Positions 1 to 4,910 of a stretch of 7,252 bases of DNA are shown piece by piece (within the stretch, counting starts at the first letter, position 1; each line of letters opens with the position of its first letter). The notes beneath the pieces were generated by a model. The model made no database searches and had not been told where the DNA came from. It saw only the letters and a program-made list of their open reading frames with translations. A program made the position numbers and the translations under genes. The DNA is taken from NCBI GenBank assembly GCA_040880545.1, contig JBBDIE010000033.1:1-7252 (forward strand), in the 5' to 3' direction. This DNA is from M55B112 sp040880545 (GTDB lineage: Bacteria; Bacteroidota; Bacteroidia; Bacteroidales; GCA-2748055).

Positions 1-114
1 CATTTATCCAATCAGTTCAAAAAAGCAACAGGATTATCACCATCTCATTTTAAAAAGATTAAAAACAGAAATAGAAGACCCATTGAAGATATTGGATATG
101 AGGTAAATAAATGA
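1..114 (+). CDS. AraC-family transcriptional regulator, C-terminal fragment (5' end outside window)
   Basis: Frame 1 is open from the first base and encodes 37 residues before TGA at 112-114. It begins HLSNQFKKATGLSPSHFKKI, which is the last part of the second helix-turn-helix of an AraC/XylS DNA-binding domain: the AraC signature with the F-x-[KR]-x-x-G-x-[ST]-P-x-x-[FY] pattern. A basic tail follows. The protein should bind DNA and regulate transcription. From memory of Bacteroidota families, this particular tail resembles short AraC regulators that carry an N-terminal HMA-like (heavy-metal-associated) fold. That part lies outside the window, so it remains inference. The stop overlaps the start of the next gene by four bases (ATGA), which indicates one operon with the hybrid kinase. 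Confidence 0.85.
   Translation, partial: HLSNQFKKATGLSPSHFKKIKNRNRRPIEDIGYEVNK
99..114 (+). promoter_or_regulatory. Shine-Dalgarno site and ATGA stop/start overlap for the hybrid kinase
   Basis: A GAGG at 100-103 sits seven bases before ATG 111, and this ATG shares bases with the upstream TGA (112-114). The spacing supports ATG 111 as the start rather than the in-frame ATG at 120 (Met4). The overlap suggests translational re-initiation by ribosomes leaving the AraC gene. A real SD is notable because most genes in this window lack one. Confidence 0.6.
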
Positions 115-2123
115 TCAGAATGGAAAAGACAAAAACAAAAAAAGTCCGATATGCAAGAAGCCTGATTGAGGCGAGTCTTGATCCCCTTTTTACAATTAGT
201 CTGGAAGGAAAAATCACCGACTTGAATAAAGCATCAGAAGATATCATTGGCAGCACCCGGGAAGAAATTATTGGTACTGATTTCTTTGGATATTTTACTG
301 AACCACGTAAGGCTCGCGAGGTATATCAGGATGTATTTAGAAATGGTTTTGTGACAAATTCTCCGCTGACTATCAAGGATAGCAAACAAACCGAAGTTCT
401 TTTCAATGGATCTGTTTATAAAGACGATCATGGAAATGTACTTGGAGTTGTTGTGGTTGCAAGAGATATCACTGAACAGAAAAGGATTGCTGCCGAACTG
501 GAAGCCGCCATTATCTTTGCAGAACTCGCAACAGATATTGCTGAAAAAGCCAAAGCTAAGGCTGAGAATGCAACATTGGTAGCAGAGAATGCTGTTAGAG
601 CAAAACAGCAGTTTTTATCAAACATGAGTCATGAGATCCGTACGCCGATGAATGCTATTATCGGTTTCACCAAAGTATTGTTAAAGACCGACCTAACAGT
701 AAGACAAAAGGAGTATTTATCTGCAATTAAAACTAGCGGCGATGCATTAATTGTCCTTATCAATGACATTCTCGATCTGGCCAAGGTAGATGCTGGACAA
801 ATGACATTTGAGAAGACACCATTTAAAATTTCCTTATCACTATCAGCAATGATTCACCTGTTTGAGACAAAAATCATGGAAAAAAATATTCAGGTGTATA
901 AAGAATATGACAAGAATATCCCTGAAGTCCTTGTTGGTGACCCCGTTCGTCTGCACCAGATAATTTTAAATCTTGTGGATAATGCGGTAAAGTTTACCAG
1001 CGTAGGGAGCATTACTGTCAGTGCGCGCTTAACCAACGAAGATGAAGAGAATGCAACAATTGCGTTTTCCGTTGCCGACACAGGTATCGGAATCCCTGAA
1101 GAAAAACTTGATAAGATATATGAGAATTTTCAACAGGCCTCCAGTGAAACTTCAAGATTGTATGGAGGTACCGGATTGGGGCTAGCCATTGTAAAAAACC
1201 TTATTGAAGCACAGGGAGGAACAATTGGAGTAAAAAGTCAGATTGATATTGGCACCACTTTTAGTTTTACTTTGAGTTTTAAGAAAACTGATCTCTATTA
1301 TGAAACTGAGGAATATTTGCAGGAAACCTCTGCCGAAATTAAACATATTAAAGTACTTGTAGTTGAGGATATCTTACTTAATCAGCTGTTAATGAAAACC
1401 CTTCTTGACGAATTTGGTTTTCAGGGAGATATTGCCGCAAACGGAGAAATTGCCGTGGAGATGTTGAAAAAGGATGAATATGATATTATCCTTATGGATT
1501 TACATATGCCGGTGATGAATGGATATGAGGCAACAGATTATATCAGGAATGAAATGAATTCTGATATTCCAATTATTGCCTTGACTGCCGATGTTACAAC
1601 TGTCGATCTGGAAAAGTGCAAACTCGTGGGTATGAATGATTATATAGCAAAACCTGTGGATGAAAAACTATTATACAGCAAAATAGCATCTGTTTTAAAG
1701 AAACCCATCATGATAAAAAGCGTTACTGCCAGGGAAAATATAAGTGACAAACATAAAAAACTAAAATGTACGAATCTGGACGATTTGATTCTACGTACAA
1801 AGTCAAACCCAATTGTTGTACTGGAAATGATCAATGCATACCTCGACCAGACCCCACCATTAATAATTGCAATGAATCAGGGGTATAGTGAGCGGGATTG
1901 GGGTAAATTATATTCGGCAGTTCATAAAATGATTCCCTCCTTTTCCATTATGGGAATGAGTACAGATTTTGAAGATATGGCTAATAAGGTTCAGGATTAT
2001 GCCAGCGCACGGCAACAGACAAATGGAATATCTGATCTTGTAAATCAGTTGAGCTCTGTATGTACAAAGGCATGCAAAGAGCTCAGAATAGAGTTTGAAC
2101 GGATAAAAATATCTGGATTATGA
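111..2123 (+). CDS. PAS-domain hybrid sensor histidine kinase (PAS-HisKA-HATPase-REC-Hpt-like)
   Basis: This is a soluble 670-residue hybrid kinase with no membrane segment or signal peptide, so it is probably a cytoplasmic sensor. A PAS domain spans about residues 13-125 and ends in the usual DIT-E motif. An alanine/glutamate-rich signalling coiled coil follows at about 125-166. HisKA has the H-box FLSNMSHEIRTPMNA with His174. The HATPase shows the N-box (Asn287, Asn291), the G1 box DTGIGIP (Asp323, Gly325, Gly327) and the G2 box GGTGLGL (352-358). The REC domain at about 413-530 has Glu419/Asp420, phospho-acceptor Asp463 (ILMDLHMP), Thr492 and Lys514. The C-terminal part, about 565-655, looks like an Hpt domain with His605 in VHKMIPSFSIMG. 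The catalytic set is complete, so the kinase should be active. The ligand sensed by PAS is unknown. It lies between an AraC regulator and a REC protein, overlapping each by four bases. Confidence 0.95.
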   Translation: MIRMEKTKTKKVRYARSLIEASLDPLFTISLEGKITDLNKASEDIIGSTREEIIGTDFFGYFTEPRKAREVYQDVFRNGFVTNSPLTIKDSKQTEVLFNGSVYKDDHGNVLGVVVVARDITEQKRIAAELEAAIIFAELATDIAEKAKAKAENATLVAENAVRAKQQFLSNMSHEIRTPMNAIIGFTKVLLKTDLTVRQKEYLSAIKTSGDALIVLINDILDLAKVDAGQMTFEKTPFKISLSLSAMIHLFETKIMEKNIQVYKEYDKNIPEVLVGDPVRLHQIILNLVDNAVKFTSVGSITVSARLTNEDEENATIAFSVADTGIGIPEEKLDKIYENFQQASSETSRLYGGTGLGLAIVKNLIEAQGGTIGVKSQIDIGTTFSFTLSFKKTDLYYETEEYLQETSAEIKHIKVLVVEDILLNQLLMKTLLDEFGFQGDIAANGEIAVEMLKKDEYDIILMDLHMPVMNGYEATDYIRNEMNSDIPIIALTADVTTVDLEKCKLVGMNDYIAKPVDEKLLYSKIASVLKKPIMIKSVTARENISDKHKKLKCTNLDDLILRTKSNPIVVLEMINAYLDQTPPLIIAMNQGYSERDWGKLYSAVHKMIPSFSIMGMSTDFEDMANKVQDYASARQQTNGISDLVNQLSSVCTKACKELRIEFERIKISGL

Positions 2124-2554
2124 AATCAGACATGAAAATAAAACTTTTTTTAGTTGATGATGATGCCGTATTTCTGAAATCACTTGAGATAGAATTTCTG
2201 GATCATGCCGATTTTTCTATTGAGACTTTTAAAACAGGTGAGGATTGTTTGGCTGCATTGTCGCATAAACCTGATGTCATTATACTGGATTACTTGTTGG
2301 ACGGAATTGTTAAAAACGTGATGAACGGGATAGAAGTATTAGATAGGATTAAGGCCTATGACACAGAGATACCTGTGATCATGCTGTCGGCCCAGGATAA
2401 GATAGAGGTGGCTGTTGACTGCATGCATCATCAGGCCTTCGATTATGTGGTTAAAAGTGAAACTGCCTTTATCAGGTTACAGAAAATTATCAGTACAATT
2501 TTTAAGTACAGGAAAATGGAGAAAGCGCTTAACTGGTACATGGAGAGGATGTAA
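2120..2554 (+). CDS. Stand-alone response regulator receiver protein (REC only)
   Basis: The 144-residue protein is one CheY-like receiver domain with no DNA-binding output. Visible residues are the acidic triad Asp13-Asp15 (FLVDDDA), phospho-acceptor Asp57 (VIILDY), switch Ser90 (VIMLSAQD) and Lys112 (VVKSE). A short basic helix at about 128-144 closes the protein. The loop after Asp57 is longer than in CheY: LLDGIVKNVMNG stands where a short LPGMNG-type turn is usual. ATG 2120 overlaps the kinase TGA (2121-2123). An in-frame ATG at 2132 (Met5) would also leave an intact domain, but neither start has a good SD, and the overlap favours 2120. It is the natural acceptor for phosphate from the kinase Hpt-like domain. 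The output could be protein-protein contact, possibly with the AraC partner (inference). Confidence 0.92.
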   Translation: MKSDMKIKLFLVDDDAVFLKSLEIEFLDHADFSIETFKTGEDCLAALSHKPDVIILDYLLDGIVKNVMNGIEVLDRIKAYDTEIPVIMLSAQDKIEVAVDCMHHQAFDYVVKSETAFIRLQKIISTIFKYRKMEKALNWYMERM

Positions 2555-2658
2555 CATGCATAAGTTAAGAATGCCTTTTCCCTATGGGGCAAAATAGTCC
2601 CTTAACATGTAAATTCTGTAACTAATTGATTTTCTAGAATTTAATTAAATATACTGAA
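2555..2658 (+). promoter_or_regulatory. Short intergenic region with adjacent palindromes before the small membrane protein
   Basis: The 104 bases have no supported gene. Two perfect palindromes lie back to back just before the next start: TTCTAGAA (2632-2639) and TTTAATTAAA (2640-2649), 9 bases from ATG 2659. They may be an operator or merely AT-rich promoter DNA. A weak hairpin around CCCTATGGGG (2580-2589) has no T-run. I see no clear TAnnTTTG box here, so read-through from the signalling operon cannot be excluded. Confidence 0.25.
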
Positions 2659-2868
2659 ATGAAAAAAACCGGAATTGCTATTGTGATAGTTGGGTTGTTA
2701 TTAACCATTTTTACTGCCTTTACAGTATTCACAAGGGAAAAAGTTGTTGATATAGGTTCCATTGAAATAAATGCCAACAAACCTCACCATCTTCATTGGT
2801 CTCCACTGGTGGGTGTGGCTGTTATGGCCCTTGGCGGTGTACTTATATTCATGGCTCCAAAAAAGTAG
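2659..2868 (+). CDS. Small two-helix membrane protein, function unknown
   Basis: The 69-residue product has two hydrophobic helices, at about residues 4-25 (GIAIVIVGLLLTIFTAFTVF) and 48-66 (WSPLVGVAVMALGGVLIFM), joined by a polar loop. The loop contains REKVVDIGSIEIN and a histidine-bearing KPHHLHWSP segment. With a Lys-Lys start and a Lys-Lys end, both termini should be cytoplasmic and the loop periplasmic. The pattern KVVDIG-x-IxI...H..xWSP followed by a glycine-rich helix looks like a small conserved protein I have seen in Bacteroidota, but I cannot give it a function. The histidines in the loop could bind a metal, but this is speculation. The upstream gap is 104 bases, so it may have its own promoter. 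Confidence 0.75.
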   Translation: MKKTGIAIVIVGLLLTIFTAFTVFTREKVVDIGSIEINANKPHHLHWSPLVGVAVMALGGVLIFMAPKK

Positions 2869-2890
2869 TTAACTGACTTTTAGTTTTTGG
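2857..2890 (+). terminator. Candidate AT-rich terminator hairpin at the end of the small membrane gene
   Basis: The A-rich arm around the stop codon (CCAAAAAAGT, 2857-2866) can pair with ACTTTT (2876-2881) or, alternatively, with TTTTTGG (2884-2890). The nine-base loop contains the palindrome AGTTAACT. A T-run follows the first stem. The stem has few G:C pairs, so it would be a weak terminator at best. Confidence 0.35.
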
Positions 2891-3049
2891 CAAAGTCCCT
2901 CCTACCCTCCTTACTGTTTAGTAGTTATAGTTATACTACTAAACGCTATACATCTGTATGACCCGATGCCATATGCATTGTGCGTTCAATCACAAATTAA
3001 TGCAGCGATCATTATTGTAGCATAGTACCTCCTTTTGTACCAAAATACA
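2869..3049. other. Convergent intergenic region without a supported gene
   Basis: This stretch lies between the 3' ends of a plus-strand and a minus-strand gene. It contains the 10-bp inverted repeat at 2916-2944 and pyrimidine-rich DNA (CCCTCCTACCCTCCTT, 2897-2912). On the minus strand there is a consensus-like AAAGGAGG (3035-3028) in front of an ATG that closes after three codons. No reading frame on either strand looks like a protein. Confidence 0.5.
2916..2944. repeat. Perfect 10-bp inverted repeat, 9-base loop
   Basis: GTTTAGTAGT (2916-2925) and ACTACTAAAC (2935-2944) are exact reverse complements, separated by TATAGTTAT. No T-run follows on either strand, so it is not a classical intrinsic terminator. 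It could act as a hairpin protecting the 3' end of either convergent transcript, or as a protein-binding site. Confidence 0.6.
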
Positions 3050-3081
3050 TAAAAAAACCGTCTCTGTTTCCAGAGACGGTT
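3050..3081 (-). terminator. Rho-independent terminator for the PorT-like/OmpA lipoprotein unit
   Basis: AACCGTCTCTG (3056-3066) and CAGAGACGGTT (3071-3081) form a perfect 11-bp stem around a four-base loop (TTTC on the + strand, GAAA on the transcript). Read on the minus strand, the stem runs into seven T residues from 3057 to 3051. The hairpin begins 34 bases after the stop of the beta-barrel gene. The U-run side shows that it serves the minus strand. The A-run before the stem on the + strand overlaps that arm, and no T-run follows there, so termination in the other direction should be weak. Confidence 0.9.
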
Positions 3082-3115
3082 ACGATCAACCTAAACTAAA
3101 CCCTGAAAAATAAAA

Positions 3116-3793
3116 TTATAATCTGTATCCCAGGGACAGACCAAAACCTGTATGTTTTACAGATGCTTTATCGTCTGTAAACCAGGCATTTTCCGGATTC
3201 ACTGTCAGCATACCCAATTGTGTATTGAGCTGAAAGAATAAGCCTCCGGCCATTTCATATCCGGCAAAAATGTTTGCACCGGCATCAAGTGGTTTGAAAT
3301 AGGTTGCAAGTACAGGGTCGGAAAGTGCTACACTGTTCTGAAAAGTAACATCAGTTTCAAGTGATGCGTCTCCTCCTGTAGTGGTCACTTTACCACCGAT
3401 ACCATAGCCTACATAGGGTCCAAAACCGATAATTACGTAACCATTCCCGAGTTGCCCCCGATATAAAAGGTTCAATGGTAACTCAATATAAGAGACTTTT
3501 GTTGAGCTGGTCAAAGCACCCGATGTGTTTTTTGCTCCCTTTAATGAATAAAGTAAACCCGGTTGAAAGTAGAATTCAGGTGCAATGGGTATCTGAACAT
3601 TAATTCCTCCATGATAACCTGTCAGCATATCATTTTCGAGCTTGACACCGGAATGGTCAGTCCCTGTAAGAGTCTGAAAATTAACCCCTCCCAGAATTCC
3701 AAATGACGTTTTTCCCATCTCCGTAGTCTGGGCCATTGCCAGCGAGACTGAAAGTAAAAGTATTAATCCGATTGTAAATAGTCTTGTTTTCAT
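3116..3793 (-). CDS. PorT-family outer-membrane beta-barrel protein
   Basis: The 225-residue protein starts with a Sec signal peptide (MKTRLFTIGLILLLSVSLAMA) with probable cleavage after Ala21 (AMA/Q). The mature part, about 204 residues, alternates polar and hydrophobic residues as an eight-stranded barrel would. It shows landmarks of the outer-membrane beta-barrel (PorT-like, OMP_b-brl_2) family: FGILGGVNF near the start, GINVQIP...FYFQPGLLYSLKGAK at about 63-88, SYIELPLNLLY at 101-111, GFGPYVGYGIGGK at 123-135, DAGANIFAGYEM at 170-181 and a final GFGLSLGYRL. Most members are abundant outer-membrane proteins of unknown function, and PorT itself belongs to type IX secretion. This short protein cannot be assigned to that system from sequence alone. 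It follows the OmpA lipoprotein by 73 bases and precedes a strong terminator, so the two may be cotranscribed. Confidence 0.88.
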   Translation of the reverse strand: MKTRLFTIGLILLLSVSLAMAQTTEMGKTSFGILGGVNFQTLTGTDHSGVKLENDMLTGYHGGINVQIPIAPEFYFQPGLLYSLKGAKNTSGALTSSTKVSYIELPLNLLYRGQLGNGYVIIGFGPYVGYGIGGKVTTTGGDASLETDVTFQNSVALSDPVLATYFKPLDAGANIFAGYEMAGGLFFQLNTQLGMLTVNPENAWFTDDKASVKHTGFGLSLGYRL

Positions 3794-3866
3794 TATGCCT
3801 GTATTATTAAATTATTTAATTTACGCTATACCTGGTCGGAAGTAGGAAGCAGTAATCTTCCTTTTC

Positions 3867-4538
3867 CTAATTCGTAGCTGCAGCCTCTGCTTCAGCCTTC
3901 ATTTTTTCATTTGCGGTAATCAGAAACTCAACCCTGCGATTCTCGCTGCGTCCGGCTTCTGTGTCGTTATCATATTTGGGTAAAGTCTCCCCAAATCCTT
4001 TGATATTCAAACGATTGTAACTAATACCTTTAGCGGCCAGATAGGATGATACTGCACTTGCACGTTCTTCGGACAGGTTCTGGTTATAGGCCAAACTACC
4101 CGTGTTGTCGGTATGTCCCTGTAGTTCAATATCTGTTTCCCTGTATTCATTCAGCACAATAACAAGTTGATCAAGGTTCTCTTTTGCAGGATCCGATAAA
4201 GTTGATTTGTCATATCCGAACAGTATGTTACTACTGAACTCTACAACAATGCCTTCACCCACCCGTTCAACCTTTGCATCTGGCACCTGGTTTTGGATAT
4301 CTTCGGCCTGTTTGTCCATTTGATTACCTATTACAGCACCTGCAGCTCCACCAACAGTGGCTCCTATTATAGTACCAAGAGCAGTATTCCCTGCAGTTTT
4401 TCCAATAATGGCACCCATCCCGCCACCGGCAGCAGTTCCTACAACCGCACCCTTTTGGGTTTTGTTCCATGATGCACAGCCTGAGGATATCAGTACCACG
4501 CTCAAGATCATGGCTAAACTCATTTTCATCTTTTTCAT
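3867..4538 (-). CDS. OmpA-family lipoprotein with glycine-zipper segment
   Basis: The 223-residue protein has a lipoprotein signal peptide with lipobox ISSGC and probable lipidation at Cys21. Residues 30-72 form a glycine-zipper repeat (GTAAGGGMGAIIG, GTIIGATVGGAAGAVIG), which packs into membrane-inserting helical hairpins. An OmpA/MotB-like domain follows at about 95-207. It has the peptidoglycan-binding signature GHTDNTG with Asp144 and, 15 residues on, Arg159 in LSEERA, the spacing of the diaminopimelate-binding Asp/Arg pair in OmpA-type domains. It also has ENRRVEF at 199-205. The tail is alanine/glutamate-rich and charged. The architecture matches the YiaD/OmpA lipoproteins of many Gram-negative bacteria, which tether the outer membrane to peptidoglycan. 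ATG 4538 gives a normal signal peptide (Met4 and Met6 are less likely). A promoter-like box lies about 40 bases upstream. Confidence 0.93.
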   Translation of the reverse strand: MKKMKMSLAMILSVVLISSGCASWNKTQKGAVVGTAAGGGMGAIIGKTAGNTALGTIIGATVGGAAGAVIGNQMDKQAEDIQNQVPDAKVERVGEGIVVEFSSNILFGYDKSTLSDPAKENLDQLVIVLNEYRETDIELQGHTDNTGSLAYNQNLSEERASAVSSYLAAKGISYNRLNIKGFGETLPKYDNDTEAGRSENRRVEFLITANEKMKAEAEAAATN

Positions 4539-4579
4539 ATCCGATTTAATTTAATGTCCTATTGTTGGTAAGTATTGAG

Positions 4580-4587
4580 CAAAGTTA
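4580..4587 (-). promoter_or_regulatory. Candidate Bacteroidota -7 promoter box for the OmpA lipoprotein gene
   Basis: On the minus strand this reads TAACTTTG, an exact match to the phylum's TAnnTTTG -7 consensus, and it lies 41 bases before ATG 4538. That predicts a 5' leader of about 35 bases. I see no TTTG -33 box at the usual 19-21 base spacing, so the promoter may be weak or helped by an activator. The AGTTACA repeats at 4608-4635 lie on its upstream side. Confidence 0.45.
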
Positions 4588-4607
4588 AGACAATCTGGTT
4601 TTTTGAC

Positions 4608-4635
4608 AGTTACACAACTATTCCAAAGAGTTACA
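4608..4635 (+). repeat. Direct repeat AGTTACA, two copies 21 bases apart
   Basis: AGTTACA occurs at 4608-4614 and again at 4629-4635. The 21-base period places them two helical turns apart on the same face. The first copy also forms the inverted repeat AGTT-ACAC-AACT (4608-4619). The related TGTAAC at 4838-4843 is the reverse complement of GTTACA, on the other side of the intergenic region. They could be binding sites for a shared regulator (inference). Confidence 0.4.
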
Positions 4636-4692
4636 TGATTCACATATTTATTCATCCTGGATAGCCAGATCCTGTCTCACACTTTTCTTCAA

Positions 4693-4730
4693 CCCGGTCT
4701 CCATGAAATGGTATATCGATCCGGACCGGG
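4693..4730. repeat. Nested inverted repeat CCCGGTC...GACCGGG
   Basis: CCCGGTC (4693-4699) pairs perfectly with GACCGGG (4724-4730). The enclosed DNA holds a second small hairpin, CCAT-GAA-ATGG (4701-4711), and the palindrome ATCGAT (4715-4720). The GC-rich arms stand out in an otherwise AT-rich intergenic region. No T-run follows on either strand, so it is not an intrinsic terminator. Confidence 0.55.
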
Positions 4731-4794
4731 AGGATACGATGCTCATATTATTTAGTCCACCCTGATTTCACCTTCCATGCCAGCCATCGTTTTA

Positions 4795-4810
4795 ACAGAA
4801 GATATTCTGT
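4795..4810. repeat. Inverted repeat ACAGAA-GATA-TTCTGT
   Basis: Two perfect 6-bp arms flank a four-base centre about 100 bases before the periplasmic OmpA-domain gene. The 16-bp size and the dyad symmetry fit a dimeric repressor or activator site as well as a small hairpin. The half-sites are not ones I can assign to a known regulator. Confidence 0.45.
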
Positions 4811-4848
4811 GAATAATGTAAACTTTATGATAAGTTATGTAACAGTAG

Positions 4849-4872
4849 TAGCGTTGAATAGCGTTAATTTTG
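4849..4872 (+). promoter_or_regulatory. Candidate promoter with tandem TAGCGTT repeat, upstream of the OmpA-domain/HhH pair
   Basis: TAATTTTG at 4865-4872 fits the TAnnTTTG -7 box of Bacteroidota and lies 38 bases before ATG 4911. Immediately before and overlapping it are two TAGCGTT copies (4849-4855 and 4859-4865) with a 10-base period, close to one helical turn. No good -33 TTTG is visible at the usual distance. The repeats could be a site for a regulator that contacts the polymerase (inference). Confidence 0.38.
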
Positions 4873-4910
4873 AATACTAATTAATTGTCCGTTAATGAAC
4901 TTAGAGTGTC

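Larger units (their letters stand above)
4539..4910. other. Divergent intergenic region between two OmpA-domain genes, repeat-rich, no supported gene
   Basis: The 372 bases separate genes read away from each other. Its outer parts are AT-rich and hold promoter-like boxes for each side. The middle, about 4640-4800, has a visibly higher G+C content and contains inverted repeats at 4693-4730 and 4795-4810. Small frames exist there: minus 4746-4648 gives 32 residues starting MSIVSSRSGSIYHF, and plus 4703-4765 gives 20 residues. Neither has an SD or a recognisable family. This middle part could be a decayed gene, a structured leader RNA, a small RNA gene or an operator region, and the sequence alone does not decide. 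Confidence 0.5.

Noticed and set aside
428..625. Minus-strand 65-codon open frame inside the kinase gene
   Set aside because: It lies opposite the alanine-rich coiled coil of a clear kinase gene, and its low-complexity Ala/Ser product reflects that composition.
2415..2597. Plus-strand 60-codon frame overlapping the end of the REC gene
   Set aside because: It is a +1-frame shadow of the receiver gene with no SD and no domain-like pattern.
3808..3823. AT-only inverted repeat TAAATT-ATTT-AATTTA upstream of the beta-barrel gene
   Set aside because: Such AT palindromes are expected by chance in promoter-type AT-rich DNA, and nothing else supports an operator.
3844..3862. Hairpin AGGAAG-CAGTAAT-CTTCCT between the two minus-strand genes
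   Set aside because: The stem has only six pairs, no T-run follows on the minus strand, and the spacing suggests cotranscription, so I do not call a terminator.
4357..4554. Plus-strand 65-codon frame opposite the glycine zipper of the lipoprotein
   Set aside because: The Pro/Ala-rich product is the antisense reading of Gly/Ala codons, and the real gene is well supported.
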